NCBI GenBank assembly: GCA_008933995.1 | Contig: WARS01000137.1 | Location: 194,501 to 258,500, forward strand | Direction: 5' to 3' | DNA from: Datnioides undecimradiatus | Lineage: Eukaryota > Chordata > Actinopteri > Lobotiformes > Datnioididae | DNA length: 64,000 bases | In this document: positions 24,333 through 32,812 of the stretch, in pieces | How the letters are laid out: every line of letters starts with the position of its first letter | Position numbering within the stretch: position 1 is the stretch's first letter | The notes under the pieces: model-generated | The model's database searches: none | What the model was told of the DNA's origin: nothing | Seen by the model: only the letters and a program-made list of their open reading frames with translations | Translations under genes and position numbers: made by a program

Positions 24333-26208
24333 AGTAATCAGTCGAATCCCCCGGAGACGATCATAAAGTCCTCCTCCTCTCAGGCTCATCAGACTGTGTG
24401 TCTGGATTCCTGTGGTATAAACATTACAAATTGATTCATTTGTAAATGGAACGACTTCATTGTTGTGGGGTGGAAGTGATTCAGAGGAGAACTGGGATCA
24501 ATTTGGTTTCGTGGGAACGTATTGTGTGGCAGAACGGACCATCGTCCCCCCGGAGATGGGCTAATGGATGCTGCTCCGCTCGGGAACAGGTCACAGTGAA
24601 CTTAACCGCAGCGAAACGTCCGCGTGACGTCGAGTCAGGTTATAAAATCAAGTTCAAACAAGAGATTGATTCAAAGACAGGTAGAGAAAATATAGTTTAA
24701 AGTGTATTTAATGTTTTTGATTGACTGATCCTTCAGCAGCAGATGAAGACGAACAGACTGACTCACAATGCTTCGAATAACTCGACTCAGCAGACACTTA
24801 CAGCACAATTAACACAGAGCCTCCACTGCGCTGCACGGATCGAACCAGAACCAGGCTGTTAGTGATCCGGATGTGGCTCGGGTGGTTTCTGTGTCACTGT
24901 TTCAGTTTTTATTTTTAAATCTTTGCAGCGTGCTCTCGTCAGATATTCATGACATCACAAACCTCAAACATAACTCACGTCCCTCTGAGATATTAAACAC
25001 ACTGTGTTTGTCATCTGGTAATTTGTTGTGTCCCACGGCTCCGAGACGCGAGGCTTCATGTGATGTGAGACCCCGGCGGGAGTGAATATATGCACAGTTT
25101 GTATTTACAGCGCTCTGCCTCTGCTCCATACATCACCATCAGCCCCGTGTTGACTCTGTGCACTTACATTAAATCTGCACAGTTTGACGTCTCTGCAGCT
25201 GCATCGCCAAACAAACGACCTGTGATTTGTTGCTGTTTGACATCAAATTATAATTTAATAATTTAGTGCCGCCCTGTCCCTTCAGTGACCACCAGGTGTT
25301 GATTAAACCTGGTCAGAGAGAAGCTAACTGTTAGCAACACGCAGGACATGGGTGAAGTGCGAACTGCTCGCCTCTGATTGGCTGATTTACTGTAGCACCA
25401 GTGTGAACCGGAGCTCAGCGCACCTGTCGGAGCAAACAAGCAGATTCAGGATGAAAGTTTGTTAGATCTTGGAAATAACAGCTCATGATCCACGGGGCAG
25501 GACCTTTACGCTGAAACACACTCAGGAAAAACCAAAAACCAGACAACCAAGGCAACACAGCTGACAAAGGCAAAGAGGATCGACCAATCAGAGGCCGAGT
25601 CGTGAACGAGCGTGCGCTGACTTTTACATCCAGAAACACGCTTTATGATGGTAACCATGGCAACAAGGCTGAGGTACCAGCTCATTCACACAGAGGTATA
25701 AAACTGACTGGAACGTTAAAACTGTCCTTTGTTTGTTTGTTTGTTTGTTTGCATGTGTCCACAACACAGTTGATACACTAGAAATGTAAAGACATTCTTT
25801 ATTTAATGTATTATATTATTCATTAACAAAGTTTAATGGCACGTGTGAATTTAGAGTGCGTCCAGCTCCAGTCTTGCAGGTTAAACATTCACAAACTGGG
25901 AACAAAGCGATTTAGTTTCTGGAGTAATCACATGACGTGAAATCAACCAATCAGGTGTCACATACAGAGACTAAGCCGTTGTTACCTCTGACCTATCTCA
26001 CCTCCACAGGGGACACAATGTTCCTGAGCGGTTGGAGGTGGACCCCAGCAAACACCGAGCCATCGACCTCGCCAACATCGTACCACGCCACGGCACCAAA
26101 GAAGGTCCTCTAGAAACCTCCAGGAGGGCTCCACCCCCCACCACCGCAGACCGCAGCAGCTCCTCTGGCGGTTTCATGGATGACCCTGAGGTTCCTCCAC
26201 TGATGTGA
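3520..26208 (+). CDS. dnaaf11: Dynein axonemal assembly factor 11 (LRRC6), complete 12-exon gene
   Basis: Exons 3520-3529, 4229-4396, 4512-4589, 5034-5206, 5696-5913, 6040-6222, 11066-11149, 12901-12966, 13549-13618, 16857-16952, 17725-17816 and 26010-26208 join in phase to 1,437 nt, or 478 residues plus stop (human about 466). The product acts in the cytoplasm in pre-assembly of dynein arms for motile cilia, with partners such as ZMYND10; human loss causes primary ciliary dyskinesia and zebrafish seahorse is the orthologue. Visible parts: N-terminus [18 protein letters not shown], leucine-rich repeats at about 20-115 ([29 protein letters not shown]), an LRR cap with LPQLKWLDG, a charged coiled coil at about 150-205, DGRWHTDIN, a CS/p23-like domain at about 295-385 ([18 protein letters not shown] to GHLVVTMPR), then LEVDPSKH and the tail DDPEVPPLM. 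Identity is near certain. The least certain junctions are the exon 7 donor and exon 11. Confidence 0.95.
4229..4396 (+). CDS. dnaaf11: dnaaf11 exon 2 (start of leucine-rich repeats)
   Basis: The acceptor is TTTTGTCCGTCCAG and the donor GTGAGA. It encodes residues 4 to about 59, including [30 protein letters not shown] and [14 protein letters not shown], the first leucine-rich repeat. It is the most conserved part of the family. Confidence 0.95.
4512..4589 (+). CDS. dnaaf11: dnaaf11 exon 3 (leucine-rich repeats)
   Basis: This 78-nt exon lies after a short intron (acceptor CATCCAG, donor GTAAGT). It encodes [20 protein letters not shown] and VIENLE, one and a half leucine-rich repeats with the LxxLxLxxN pattern. 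Confidence 0.95.
5034..5206 (+). CDS. dnaaf11: dnaaf11 exon 4 (last repeats and LRR cap)
   Basis: The acceptor ends CTTGAG and the donor is GTAACT. It encodes [16 protein letters not shown], then ELFLVGNPC and [13 protein letters not shown]. The NPC and LPQLK segments are the hallmark of the LRR C-terminal cap. The exon ends in phase 0. Confidence 0.95.
5696..5913 (+). CDS. dnaaf11: dnaaf11 exon 5 (coiled coil)
   Basis: The acceptor is TGCCCTCAG and the donor GTGAGT. It begins [18 protein letters not shown], completing the LRR cap, and continues into an Arg/Glu-rich helix ([20 protein letters not shown]) expected to form a coiled coil. It ends with [10 protein letters not shown], as in human DGRWYTDINA. 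Both signature ends are conserved. Confidence 0.93.
6040..6222 (+). CDS. dnaaf11: dnaaf11 exon 6 (acidic linker and FTPESRLE motif)
   Basis: The acceptor CTCACAG supplies the last base of the split Thr codon, and the donor is GTAAGT. It encodes a poorly conserved acidic stretch, then [20 protein letters not shown], which matches the conserved [12 protein letters not shown] block before the CS domain. Confidence 0.93.
6329..6376. repeat. (AC)n microsatellite
   Basis: A pure AC dinucleotide run of about 48 bp, directly before the inverted-repeat element in intron 6. Confidence 0.95.
6385..6590. mobile_element. Short non-autonomous DNA transposon (MITE-like) with terminal inverted repeats
   Basis: The left end reads GGCCAGAAGTATGTGGACAC and the right end, reversed, GGACCAAAAGTATGTGGACG, so the ends are near-matching inverted repeats about 200 bp apart. 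No transposase ORF lies between them. Elements ending in AAAAGTATGTGGAC are common in fish genomes from memory, but I cannot name the family. No clean target duplication is visible, as expected of an old copy. Confidence 0.65.
10829..10860. repeat. (GT)n microsatellite
   Basis: A pure GT run of about 32 bp in dnaaf11 intron 6, opposite in phase to the CA run 130 bp further on, so the two could pair in a transcript. Confidence 0.95.
10987..11036. repeat. (CA)n microsatellite just before dnaaf11 exon 7
   Basis: A pure CA run of about 50 bp ending only 29 bp before exon 7, inside the branch-point and polypyrimidine zone. CA repeats near splice sites can bind hnRNP L, so length changes may affect exon 7. 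Confidence 0.95.
11066..11149 (+). CDS. dnaaf11: dnaaf11 exon 7 (start of CS domain)
   Basis: The acceptor is GTGTCTCTGCAG. The exon encodes [20 protein letters not shown] and NVNEPKLV, matching human PPRTLITEDGKALNVNEPK. Only a donor at 11150 (GTAGAC) keeps the frame into exon 8; a competing GT two bases earlier would cause a frameshift. Confidence 0.85.
11150..12900 (+). other. dnaaf11: dnaaf11 intron 7
   Basis: A 1.75 kb intron. The second half carries a GT-rich tract (about 12300-12345) and a degenerate tandem repeat (about 12360-12860). The first half shows no feature I can name. Confidence 0.8.
12360..12860. repeat. Degenerate tandem repeat with GAAAGCAGTTGAA core
   Basis: The phrase CTGAAAGCAGTTGAA, often followed by CTGTCTGTGTAAAGT, recurs with substitutions at irregular spacing through about 500 bp (for example near 12450, 12520, 12585, 12740 and 12848). 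It looks like an old, eroded minisatellite. Confidence 0.6.
12901..12966 (+). CDS. dnaaf11: dnaaf11 exon 8 (CS domain)
   Basis: The acceptor is CTTCTCTTCTCACAG and the donor GTGGGA. It encodes [20 protein letters not shown] and YR, matching human IILDLAVYR. It is 66 nt and splits the Arg codon at its end. Confidence 0.93.
12967..13548 (+). other. dnaaf11: dnaaf11 intron 8 with a degenerate repeat
   Basis: Phrases such as CTGTAAATGTGTA and AATCTGCAAATGTGTATTCA recur at about 13205-13350. They then appear in reverse complement (ACATTTACAGATC, GCATTTACAGACC) at about 13360-13400, so the block is part tandem and part inverted. A C-rich tract leads to exon 9. Confidence 0.6.
13549..13618 (+). CDS. 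dnaaf11: dnaaf11 exon 9 (CS domain)
   Basis: The acceptor is a C-rich tract ending CTCACAG; the donor is GTACCG. It encodes [20 protein letters not shown] and KGK, nearly identical to human [20 protein letters not shown]. It is one of the clearest family signatures in the window. Confidence 0.96.
13619..16856 (+). other. dnaaf11: dnaaf11 intron 9
   Basis: A 3.2 kb intron with no visible extra exon. It includes a probable diverged fish repeat at about 15684-15900 and, just before exon 10, a repeat-free stretch (about 16560-16850) that could be conserved non-coding sequence. Confidence 0.75.
15684..15900 (+). mobile_element. Possible diverged fish interspersed repeat (GTGGGTATAAAAAGTCTGCAC)
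   Basis: The stretch opens ACAGTGGGTATAAAAAGTCT and continues with a CAGGTTTTTG phrase about 35 bp on, which resembles from memory a non-autonomous DNA repeat widespread in fish. The right end is not defined and the family is not named. It is called from recall, not alignment. Confidence 0.4.
16857..16952 (+). CDS. dnaaf11: dnaaf11 exon 10 (end of CS domain)
   Basis: The acceptor is TTTACTCTGCAG and the donor GTACGT. It is exactly 32 codons, phase 0 at both ends, encoding [20 protein letters not shown] and [12 protein letters not shown]. Human has [20 protein letters not shown], so the match is very close. Confidence 0.96.
17725..17816 (+). CDS. dnaaf11: dnaaf11 exon 11 (basic linker)
   Basis: A pyrimidine-rich acceptor (CTCTGATGTGTCTTTTAAG) precedes [20 protein letters not shown] and a basic [11 protein letters not shown]; the donor is GTAAAG. 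It enters in phase 0 and leaves two bases, exactly what exons 10 and 12 need. Human has a similarly placed GEVITGGQRAF followed by a basic, polar linker. Sequence identity is weak, so the phase and splice sites carry the call. Confidence 0.8.
24286..24330. repeat. (CA)n microsatellite
   Basis: A pure CA run of about 45 bp in dnaaf11 intron 11. Confidence 0.95.
25651..25664 (+). promoter_or_regulatory. RFX X-box consensus in dnaaf11 intron 11
   Basis: GTAACCATGGCAAC fits GTNRCC-N2-RGYAAC at every position. It sits about 350 bp before the last dnaaf11 exon. RFX binding is inferred from the motif only. Confidence 0.45.
25728..25751. repeat. (TTTG)n microsatellite
   Basis: About six copies of TTTG; a similar tract occurs at 36520-36543. 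Confidence 0.9.
26010..26208 (+). CDS. dnaaf11: dnaaf11 exon 12 (C-terminus and stop)
   Basis: The acceptor is ATCTCACCTCCACAG. It encodes [32 protein letters not shown], a low-complexity Ser/Pro/Thr stretch, and ends [11 protein letters not shown] with TGA at 26206-26208. The LEVDPSKH block and the terminal D-PEVPPL motif are shared with human (DNPEVPPLI), which fixes the true 3' end. Confidence 0.95.
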
Positions 26209-26459
26209 GATTTTACGGCTGGGGCAGAAAACTGGTGGACATTTGAAAGTGGAAGATGAAACCAGCTCGAAGCAGACAACAGAGGCTCATTCTGTTTCCT
26301 GTCACAGCTCAGAGTCAAAAAGCTTCCTCTAACTTCCCCGACGCCTGCTGAGATGCAGAGATGCATGAGAACAGCGTTAATATGAAGTCATGATGAGCAG
26401 ACTCGTGAACCTGCTGGCATTTCACACGTCGTGATTTGTTTCAGACTCGAATTTCATGA

Positions 26460-26515
26460 AATAAACGAGTTTTTAATTAAATTAAAGTTGGAAGTTGTGG
26501 ATTCCTGTTAATAAA
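26460..26515 (+). terminator. dnaaf11: dnaaf11 polyadenylation signals
   Basis: AATAAA occurs at 26460-26465 and again at 26510-26515, 252 and 302 bp after the stop. Either would give a short 3' untranslated region. Confidence 0.65.
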
Positions 26516-27308
26516 CGTCCTCGACGGGCGACGTGCATTGCTGGATATTTCAGGAGAACCTGAATAGGTGAATAGAAACTGTGCTTGTGAGTCTCTGATG
26601 CAGAACTGAAAGGTTTCCCGTCGTTTCCGTGAAGTTCATGACACCTGATGCTGGTGTTGGCTGATATTTGTGTGTTTGCAGATGTTTGGTTGTGGCCCTG
26701 CGAGCTGCAGCTGGAAGGCAGAGCGCTGCAGAGAGCCTGAAAAGCCTTGTTCTGTGCTTTCTTTTGTCTTGTGCTGCTCCTCCACAGAGCCCGACAGCTG
26801 ATGTGCTGCCAGACTTTGATCAGAGAGCCTCCTCTTCGCGCCCGGAGCTCCAAACAGTCTCGCTCGTCTCTCCTTCAAACTCCTCTCCGACTCTCTGGTC
26901 TCCTCCTCCTCCTCCCCGAGCAGCTCCGGGTGCCGTTACAGCCGCAGCGCCTTCAGAGATCTTTGGACCACGTTTCCTCCTGACAGCTCCTCTCTCATCA
27001 TCCCCGCTTTCTATATTTAAACTGCGCCTCTCGGATCATCCAGGAGGTTTTGATGTTCGCTGCAAGAGAAAACATCTTGTCCTGGAATATCGTCTGTGAA
27101 TCCTGATTCACTCCTTCAGGGTCGAGTCTGAGCAGGTTTTATTTGCCTCTTTTATTGTTTGCAAATGCTAAAAATTCAGAGATGAGTCCAGAATCTTGAA
27201 TATAAAGCAGTTCTGGTTCAGCATCAGTGCTGTGGATTTACATCAGATGTGATGTTCCTGCTGAATCAGCAGTGTGTCTGCTGCTGTGTGAGTCAGAGAC
27301 AGTGTGTG

Positions 27309-27530
27309 GTGATGTGTTGCTGTGACTCCAGAGTCTGTGCAGAGCATTGAAGCTGAGTCTCTGCTTTAATACAGTGATGTGTTGCTGTGACTCCAGAGTC
27401 TCTGCTTTAATACAGTGATGTGTTGCTGTGACTCCAGAGTCTCTGCATTAATACAGTGATGTGTTGCTGTGACTCCAGAGTCTCTGCAGAGCATTGAAGC
27501 TGAGTCTCTGCTTTAACACAGTGATGTGTT
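27309..27530. repeat. 41-bp minisatellite with a longer variant
   Basis: The unit opens ACAGTGATGTGTTGCTGTGA and ends CTCTGCTTTAAT; four to five copies are present. Two copies carry an extra GCAGAGCATTGAAGCTGAG insert. That insert also occurs alone at about 30598-30617, next to another minisatellite. Confidence 0.9.
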
Positions 27531-27957
27531 TCAGAAAGCAGCTTCTGACCTTTGCAGAGTCACATCGCTGCTGAGTCGCTGCTCAGTCACAGAGAGAAGC
27601 TCTGTTTCACTCACACACACACTGATCAGCTGCAGGACCAGTTTGTTTACCTGCCGTCTTGACATGTGACCATTTCAAAATAAAACTCATATTCACCCAG
27701 TTAAATGCTTTTAATGTGAAGCTGCAGCAGGAAAAGGTTCAGTTTGTTTCTTATTTCCTGTTTTATGCTGAAAGTTGCCTGTACTTCCTGTTTCCTGTGT
27801 CACCTGTGTTAATTAGTCCCCCGTCCGTCTCTCTCAGCCTCCCCTCCGTTACACTGAATCCTCTCTGCTCTGTTTGCCAGTTTGTTGTCGCTCAATGATC
27901 CTGAACTTCCTGTTTCCTGTTTGTGTTGTTTTGACTCTCTGCCTAGATTCATCCTCA

Positions 27958-28165
27958 GCCTACCTGCCTGTCTGTCTGTCTGTCTGTCTATCTATCTGTC
28001 CCCCAGATTGCCTGTCTGCCTGCCTCTCAGCCTGCCTGTCTGTCTGACCCTCTGCCTGTCTGACCCTCAGCCTGCCTGTCTGCCTGCCTCTCAACCTGCC
28101 TGTCTGTCTCACCCTCAGCCTGTCTGTCTGTCTGACCCTCAGCCTGTCTGCCTGCCTCTCAGCCT
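27958..28165. repeat. Imperfect CCTG/TCTG repeat tract
   Basis: About 200 bp of interleaved CTGCCTGTCTGTCTG and GACCCTCAGCCTG phrases. All three forward frames tend to stay open because the tract lacks stop codons, which explains the ORFs here. Confidence 0.85.
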
Positions 28166-29478
28166 GGGGGCTCATTAGACCTGGTTCCAGGTCTGGTCTC
28201 GCAGCACTGAGGCTCCACATTGTCTTGTTTGTTTGTTCTGATGTAAAACTGCAGACAGGAAGTTAAACATGAGCTCGCCGTCTGCAGTTTCCCGCTGTCA
28301 CTTCACTTCTCCAGGACGTCCCGTGTGCGGCCGACAGCGTGGGAGAAACAGTGGTTTTTAAGGTGGAACTGCTTTATTCAGTGTTTCTCTGGGTTTGAAT
28401 CAGCGGCTCTGTTTGTTTTGGAGAGGAGGAGACCTCTGTGGAGAATTCAGCTCCCAGTAAAAACCTCCTGAACCATCAACACTGAAGGAATCCCAGCTGA
28501 CAGGAAGACAACAACTCCCAGCATCCCACGCTGCTGCACCACGTCACATGACTCCTTGTGTGTTGCATTAATCTCTGTGATGATCTGATCCTGAAACACA
28601 TTTCACCTCTTGTTTCTGTGACCTCTGACCTCTGACTGTGATGAATTGGACGGTGCCTCTGTGTTTGCTGTACATGTGGCTCTGCCCCGGGGGCTGATGG
28701 GAGGCCTGCTATCAGTGTCAGCGTGTGTTGTTCTGTTTCGGTTAAAAGACGAACAGTGAAACCTGTGAGTCCTGCCGGCTTCAGATCTGAGGGTAGCTGC
28801 GTGCGTCCCGGCTTAATTAACGCCATACCGACGCTCAGCGGGGTCACGTCCACCGAGGACGCCGCGCGGCTGCACGCAGAGCTCGGAAATTGCGTGGAGA
28901 AGATTGGATCCCTGCTGGGGACGGAAGCCTAGATTGAATGTTTGATTCTGGCTCTGAAGGATGAAACTGAATCAAAGTGACACTTGAAGGATTCATGGGA
29001 AGGAAATCCAAAGACATTTTGTTTCCTGAGTGGTCTTTCCTTTCTTCTCCGGACCCTCCATCTTCCCTCTCTCCCTCCTTTCCTCTCTGGGATGAATTAT
29101 TAAAGCCCCCTCCACCTCCACCACCTCCACTCCTCCATCTCCCTCTGCATCTCTGCTGGGCCCGGCGTCCTGAGCTGCAGCCAAGGACAGATGCAGAGCT
29201 GCGATGGGCGGCTCGCTCTGCAGCGGCGTGCACGAGAGAAGAGACACCTCATTACTGTGAACATCACAAGTCACAACATCACAAACAACAGAGTGTTGTC
29301 TCTGTCATCCTGCTTTAACCCTCGGTACAGTGTTGCCATGGTTGTTTAACATGACGGTTAAAAAGACATTGCATTCAACACTGAGCTGAGCTGAAACTGT
29401 TGTGAAGCTGCAGCGAACAGTTCATGTGCTGATCTCCGGTGTAAACGGCGAGCTCAGGTGTTCAGGAAGCTTCTTCTT

Positions 29479-29500
29479 CTGCTGCTGCTGCTGCTGCTGC
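29479..29500. repeat. (CTG)7 trinucleotide repeat
   Basis: About seven CTG units preceded by CTT units. It is non-coding as far as I can see. Confidence 0.9.
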
Positions 29501-30629
29501 TTCACCTTGTTTGGCTTTGAACGCTGAGTAAACCTGCAGCACATCACCCGAGCGCTCTGGATGCTACATATCATAACTTGACGTGCGGCGTTCAAGCGTC
29601 TGATTTATTCACGACTCACGGCGCTGTTTAGCAGCTAAGCTAACTTCCTGTTTTTATTTGAAAGCAGCAGCTCACACTCGTCTCCTTCGCCTCGATGTCC
29701 TTGCTTCTCGTCTCCTCCCTCCTCCCGGGGAAAACGGACGGTCTGTGCTGATTTATGTCTTAAATCAGCTGCTGCGGTTTCTCAGTGAGGAGGCGCTCTG
29801 CAGACTCTGTCCTCTGGTCAGTGGAGAGAGTGACAAGTAGAGTCAGGATTCAACCAAAAAGCAGGAAACTACAGGAGGAAGTGGAGCAGCCGTTATCACA
29901 CCTCAGCTGTCACATGGTCAGTCGGGCGTCGTATCCGACCTGATCTGACCCTCAAGCATCAGGGTCACCTGAGGAGTCGTCACGCAAGCACACATCTGCT
30001 CTTTTTCAAATCAACACGATCCGTCAACGTCAGAATCGAACGCAGCGTCGTAAAAAGCTGCGACCTCGTCACCTGACCGCCACACCTCCACGCCAGCGCA
30101 AGAGAGGGAGCCGCAGCTGGTCACACAATCAATAATCAATAAAGCTGCAGCAGCTCCTGTGTGCCGGCGCTGGCACCTGAACGCACCACAGTTCAGCTGG
30201 ACGCTCAGGTGCAGGCAGCAGGCGATGTCATGTGACTGCTGTTTACTTCCTGTTTCATCACCACAGCAGCAGCCGCGGTGGCAGTGGGGTCTCAGGGGCC
30301 CTCTGGTGGCCACGCTCCACCAGGCACAGCGCTATGTCAGGGTCCTGCCTCCTCTCACACAGGTCACACGGTGATTTATGCTGACGGCTGAGATTGATAC
30401 GTCTGTTTTAGCATTTATGCTGACTCGCTGTTTCCAGCCAGCGGCAAGCGACCCTCCGGGCGCCGACAGCTGGAGTCGTTTCTCACCGCCGTCCAGGGGG
30501 ACCAATCACAGAGCAGCTCTCGGGAAGGATCAACAGCTCCACCTTTCCTCCACCGCTCAGTTGACGGCCTCAGTGCTGCTGCTCCTGCTGAGCTCTCTGC
30601 AGAGCATTGAAGCTGAGGCTTTAATAAGT

Positions 30630-30922
30630 CAGCTGACATGTTGATCAGCACACACACCGATCAGCTGACAGATTGATCAGAACACACACCGATCAGCTGA
30701 CATGTTGATCAGCACACACACCGATCAGCTGACAGATTGATCAGAACACACACCGATCAGCTGACAGATTGATCAGAACACACACTGATCAGCTGACATG
30801 TTGATCAGCACACACACCGATCAGCTGACAGATTGATCAGAACACACACTAATCAGCTGACAGATTGATCAGAACACACACTGATCAGCTGACAGATTGA
30901 TCAGAACACACACTGATCAGCT
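30630..30922. repeat. 32-bp minisatellite, nine copies
   Basis: The unit opens CAGCTGACAGATTGATCAGA and ends in an ACACAC-CGAT phrase. Copies come in two types: GACATG with CAGCA, and GACAGA with CAGAA. They are ordered 1-2-1-2-2-1-2-2-2. Each copy holds a CAGCTG E-box and a TGATCA palindrome. Confidence 0.95.
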
Positions 30923-31407
30923 GAGACCAGGATCAATGATCTAACCTTGGTCTGAAAACGATGAAACGTGCACCAACATTCAGCAGTGAATCAACACATC
31001 TGAAGGGATTTCCTCCAGTCGCCGCCGCCGCCATCAGACTGTGGATAAGCGGCCGCGGTGGTTCTTATTGTTCCTGCTGCCTCCGCCATTCTCCACATCC
31101 CTCTGTGTCTCTTTAACGATGTTTTTTAATGAAAGTTGGATGAGGCGGATGAATAAAACATGCAGCTGCAGAGTCGGACGCATCACGCCGATAGAGCACG
31201 ACGACTGGAACGCCGTCAATTATTCACGGCCGGAACGGCGATGACACACGGACTCTGCAGGAAAGCGTCTGTCAGAATAAACAGGAAACACTTTGAGTTT
31301 AAAACATTTCAGTTTTGTTATTTTTAGTTTTTTCCATTTTTGTTTTCATCCACGAACGTTTATTGTTTTAAGTTTCATCAAAACAGTTTGGATTTTCTTT
31401 TTCCTGT

Positions 31408-31477
31408 TGAACCAGGATATGAACCAGGATATGAACCAGGGTATGAACCAGGGTTTGAACCAGGGTTTGAACCAGGT
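31408..31477. repeat. 12-bp minisatellite (TGAACCAGGATA)
   Basis: Nearly six tandem copies with a graded change from GGATA to GGGTA to GGGTT. The period is a multiple of three, so one frame reads NQDM/NQGM/NQGL; there is no other evidence of coding. Confidence 0.92.
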
Positions 31478-32010
31478 GTCCCGTGCTGAAACGTTTGCAT
31501 ATTTAAACTTTATGTGCGTCTAAAAACCAGAGGAACTCCTGCAGAGGAGAGCAGCGCCAAACGGCTGTGGGTTAGCACGATGACGTTAGCGTTAAGCTAA
31601 CAGAGCAGACGAGCCAGGCATCAGTTCACAGAGCTTCAGTCTGTCCTGGTTCAGTTGAAGCTTCACTGTGAAAGCTTAAAGTGTGAAGACGAGAAACCTC
31701 CGAACTGAATCCAAACATCAGGCCCTGATCCTGAGGTCGACCGCGTTCTGTCCCATCAGGCGTCATCAGGAGGGACCCGATCCTACGGCGTGAACGAGTC
31801 CTGCTCGTCCGTGTGAGCTGGAGGAGGTGGCGCTCAGCTGCAGACGGCCGGAGTCACATTATCGCTTTTTCAATTAAAGACTCGCGCCGCCGCTTCTCAT
31901 CCAGATAATTAGTCAAATCCTCCGACCGCCAACGATTAAGTAGAAATACTAAAGGCCACCGAGACGCACAATCAATCTATTTTAAGATCGCTCTGTTCTG
32001 TTCCTCACAT

Positions 32011-32012
<2 letters not shown>

Positions 32013-32058
<46 letters not shown>
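32013..32058. repeat. (TG)n microsatellite
   Basis: A pure TG run of about 46 bp in the intergenic region. Confidence 0.95.
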
Positions 32059-32061
<3 letters not shown>

Positions 32062-32517
32062 ACGCAGTCAGACCACAGATTTGAATTAATTGGGGACAGA
32101 AGTCGAGCCGTCAGCAGGGAAAAGCCTGATGTTCGGGGGTTGGTCGGTAAAGTCGTGTTTAGATTTTTGTGCAGATTTTCAAAATAAAACATCTCCAAAA
32201 TAAAAGAACACAGCTTCCTGGAGAGCTGCGGGATAAAAGTCGTTACCGTGACAGTTTCCTGTGTTTTGTTCATCCTGATCGGCAGCAGCACTTGTCTGTT
32301 GGATCCCGTCCTGGTCTAAACTCTTTTACTTCATTTAAACGTATTATTTTATTTTTAACCTGATGATTTTATGGCTCCTCTCTCTTAAATTGTTGCCTGC
32401 TTTGTCATTTGAAAAGCGCTTTCACAACAACAACAACAATAACAATAACAATAATGAACAATCTGCAGTATTGTTCAGTTTCTTACTGATCGTAACGTTT
32501 ACAGCTCGAGGGTTAAC

Positions 32518-32812
32518 AGGCTAAATGAGCTAATCTTAGCTAACTGAGCTCACTGAGCTAACAGAGGTAAATGGTCTAACTGAGCTAATGGAACTAAAAG
32601 AGCTAATGTTAACTAGGCTAAATTAGCCAACTGACCGAACTCAGCTAAATGAGCTGAGCTAATTGAAGTAAAAGAGCTAATTGAGCTAACTGGTCTATCT
32701 TAGCTAACTGAGCTCAGTGAGCTAATGGAGCTAACTGAGCTAACAGAACAAATGGAGCTAACAGAGCTAATGGAGCTAACAGAGCTAACTGAGTTAACAG
32801 AGCTGATGATTT
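32518..32812. repeat. Degenerate AGCTAA-based repeat
   Basis: About 300 bp built from GAGCTAA, ACTGAGCTAA and ACAGAGCTAA phrases with substitutions. It has no fixed long period, and looks like an expanded, decayed hexamer-to-decamer repeat. Confidence 0.85.

Larger units (their letters stand above)
17817..26009 (+). other. dnaaf11: dnaaf11 intron 11
   Basis: An 8.2 kb intron, the largest in the gene. It holds long repeat-poor stretches that look like candidate conserved non-coding DNA (about 18590-18800, 20020-20440 and 21180-21520), (AC)n at 24286-24330, (TTTG)n at 25728-25751, TTAGCATGCTAA palindromes at about 23886-24020 and an X-box consensus at 25651-25664. A candidate exon at 22731 was considered and rejected. 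Confidence 0.75.

Noticed and set aside
26668-27099. 143-codon ORF just after dnaaf11
   Set aside because: It lies beyond the dnaaf11 stop and polyadenylation signals, is Ser/Pro/Leu-rich, and matches no family.
29332-29345. GTTGCCATGGTTGT considered as an X-box
   Set aside because: The right half-site is lost; only the left half fits.
30630-30922. 32-bp repeat array considered as CRISPR
   Set aside because: Thirty-two-base units follow directly without spacers; it is a minisatellite.
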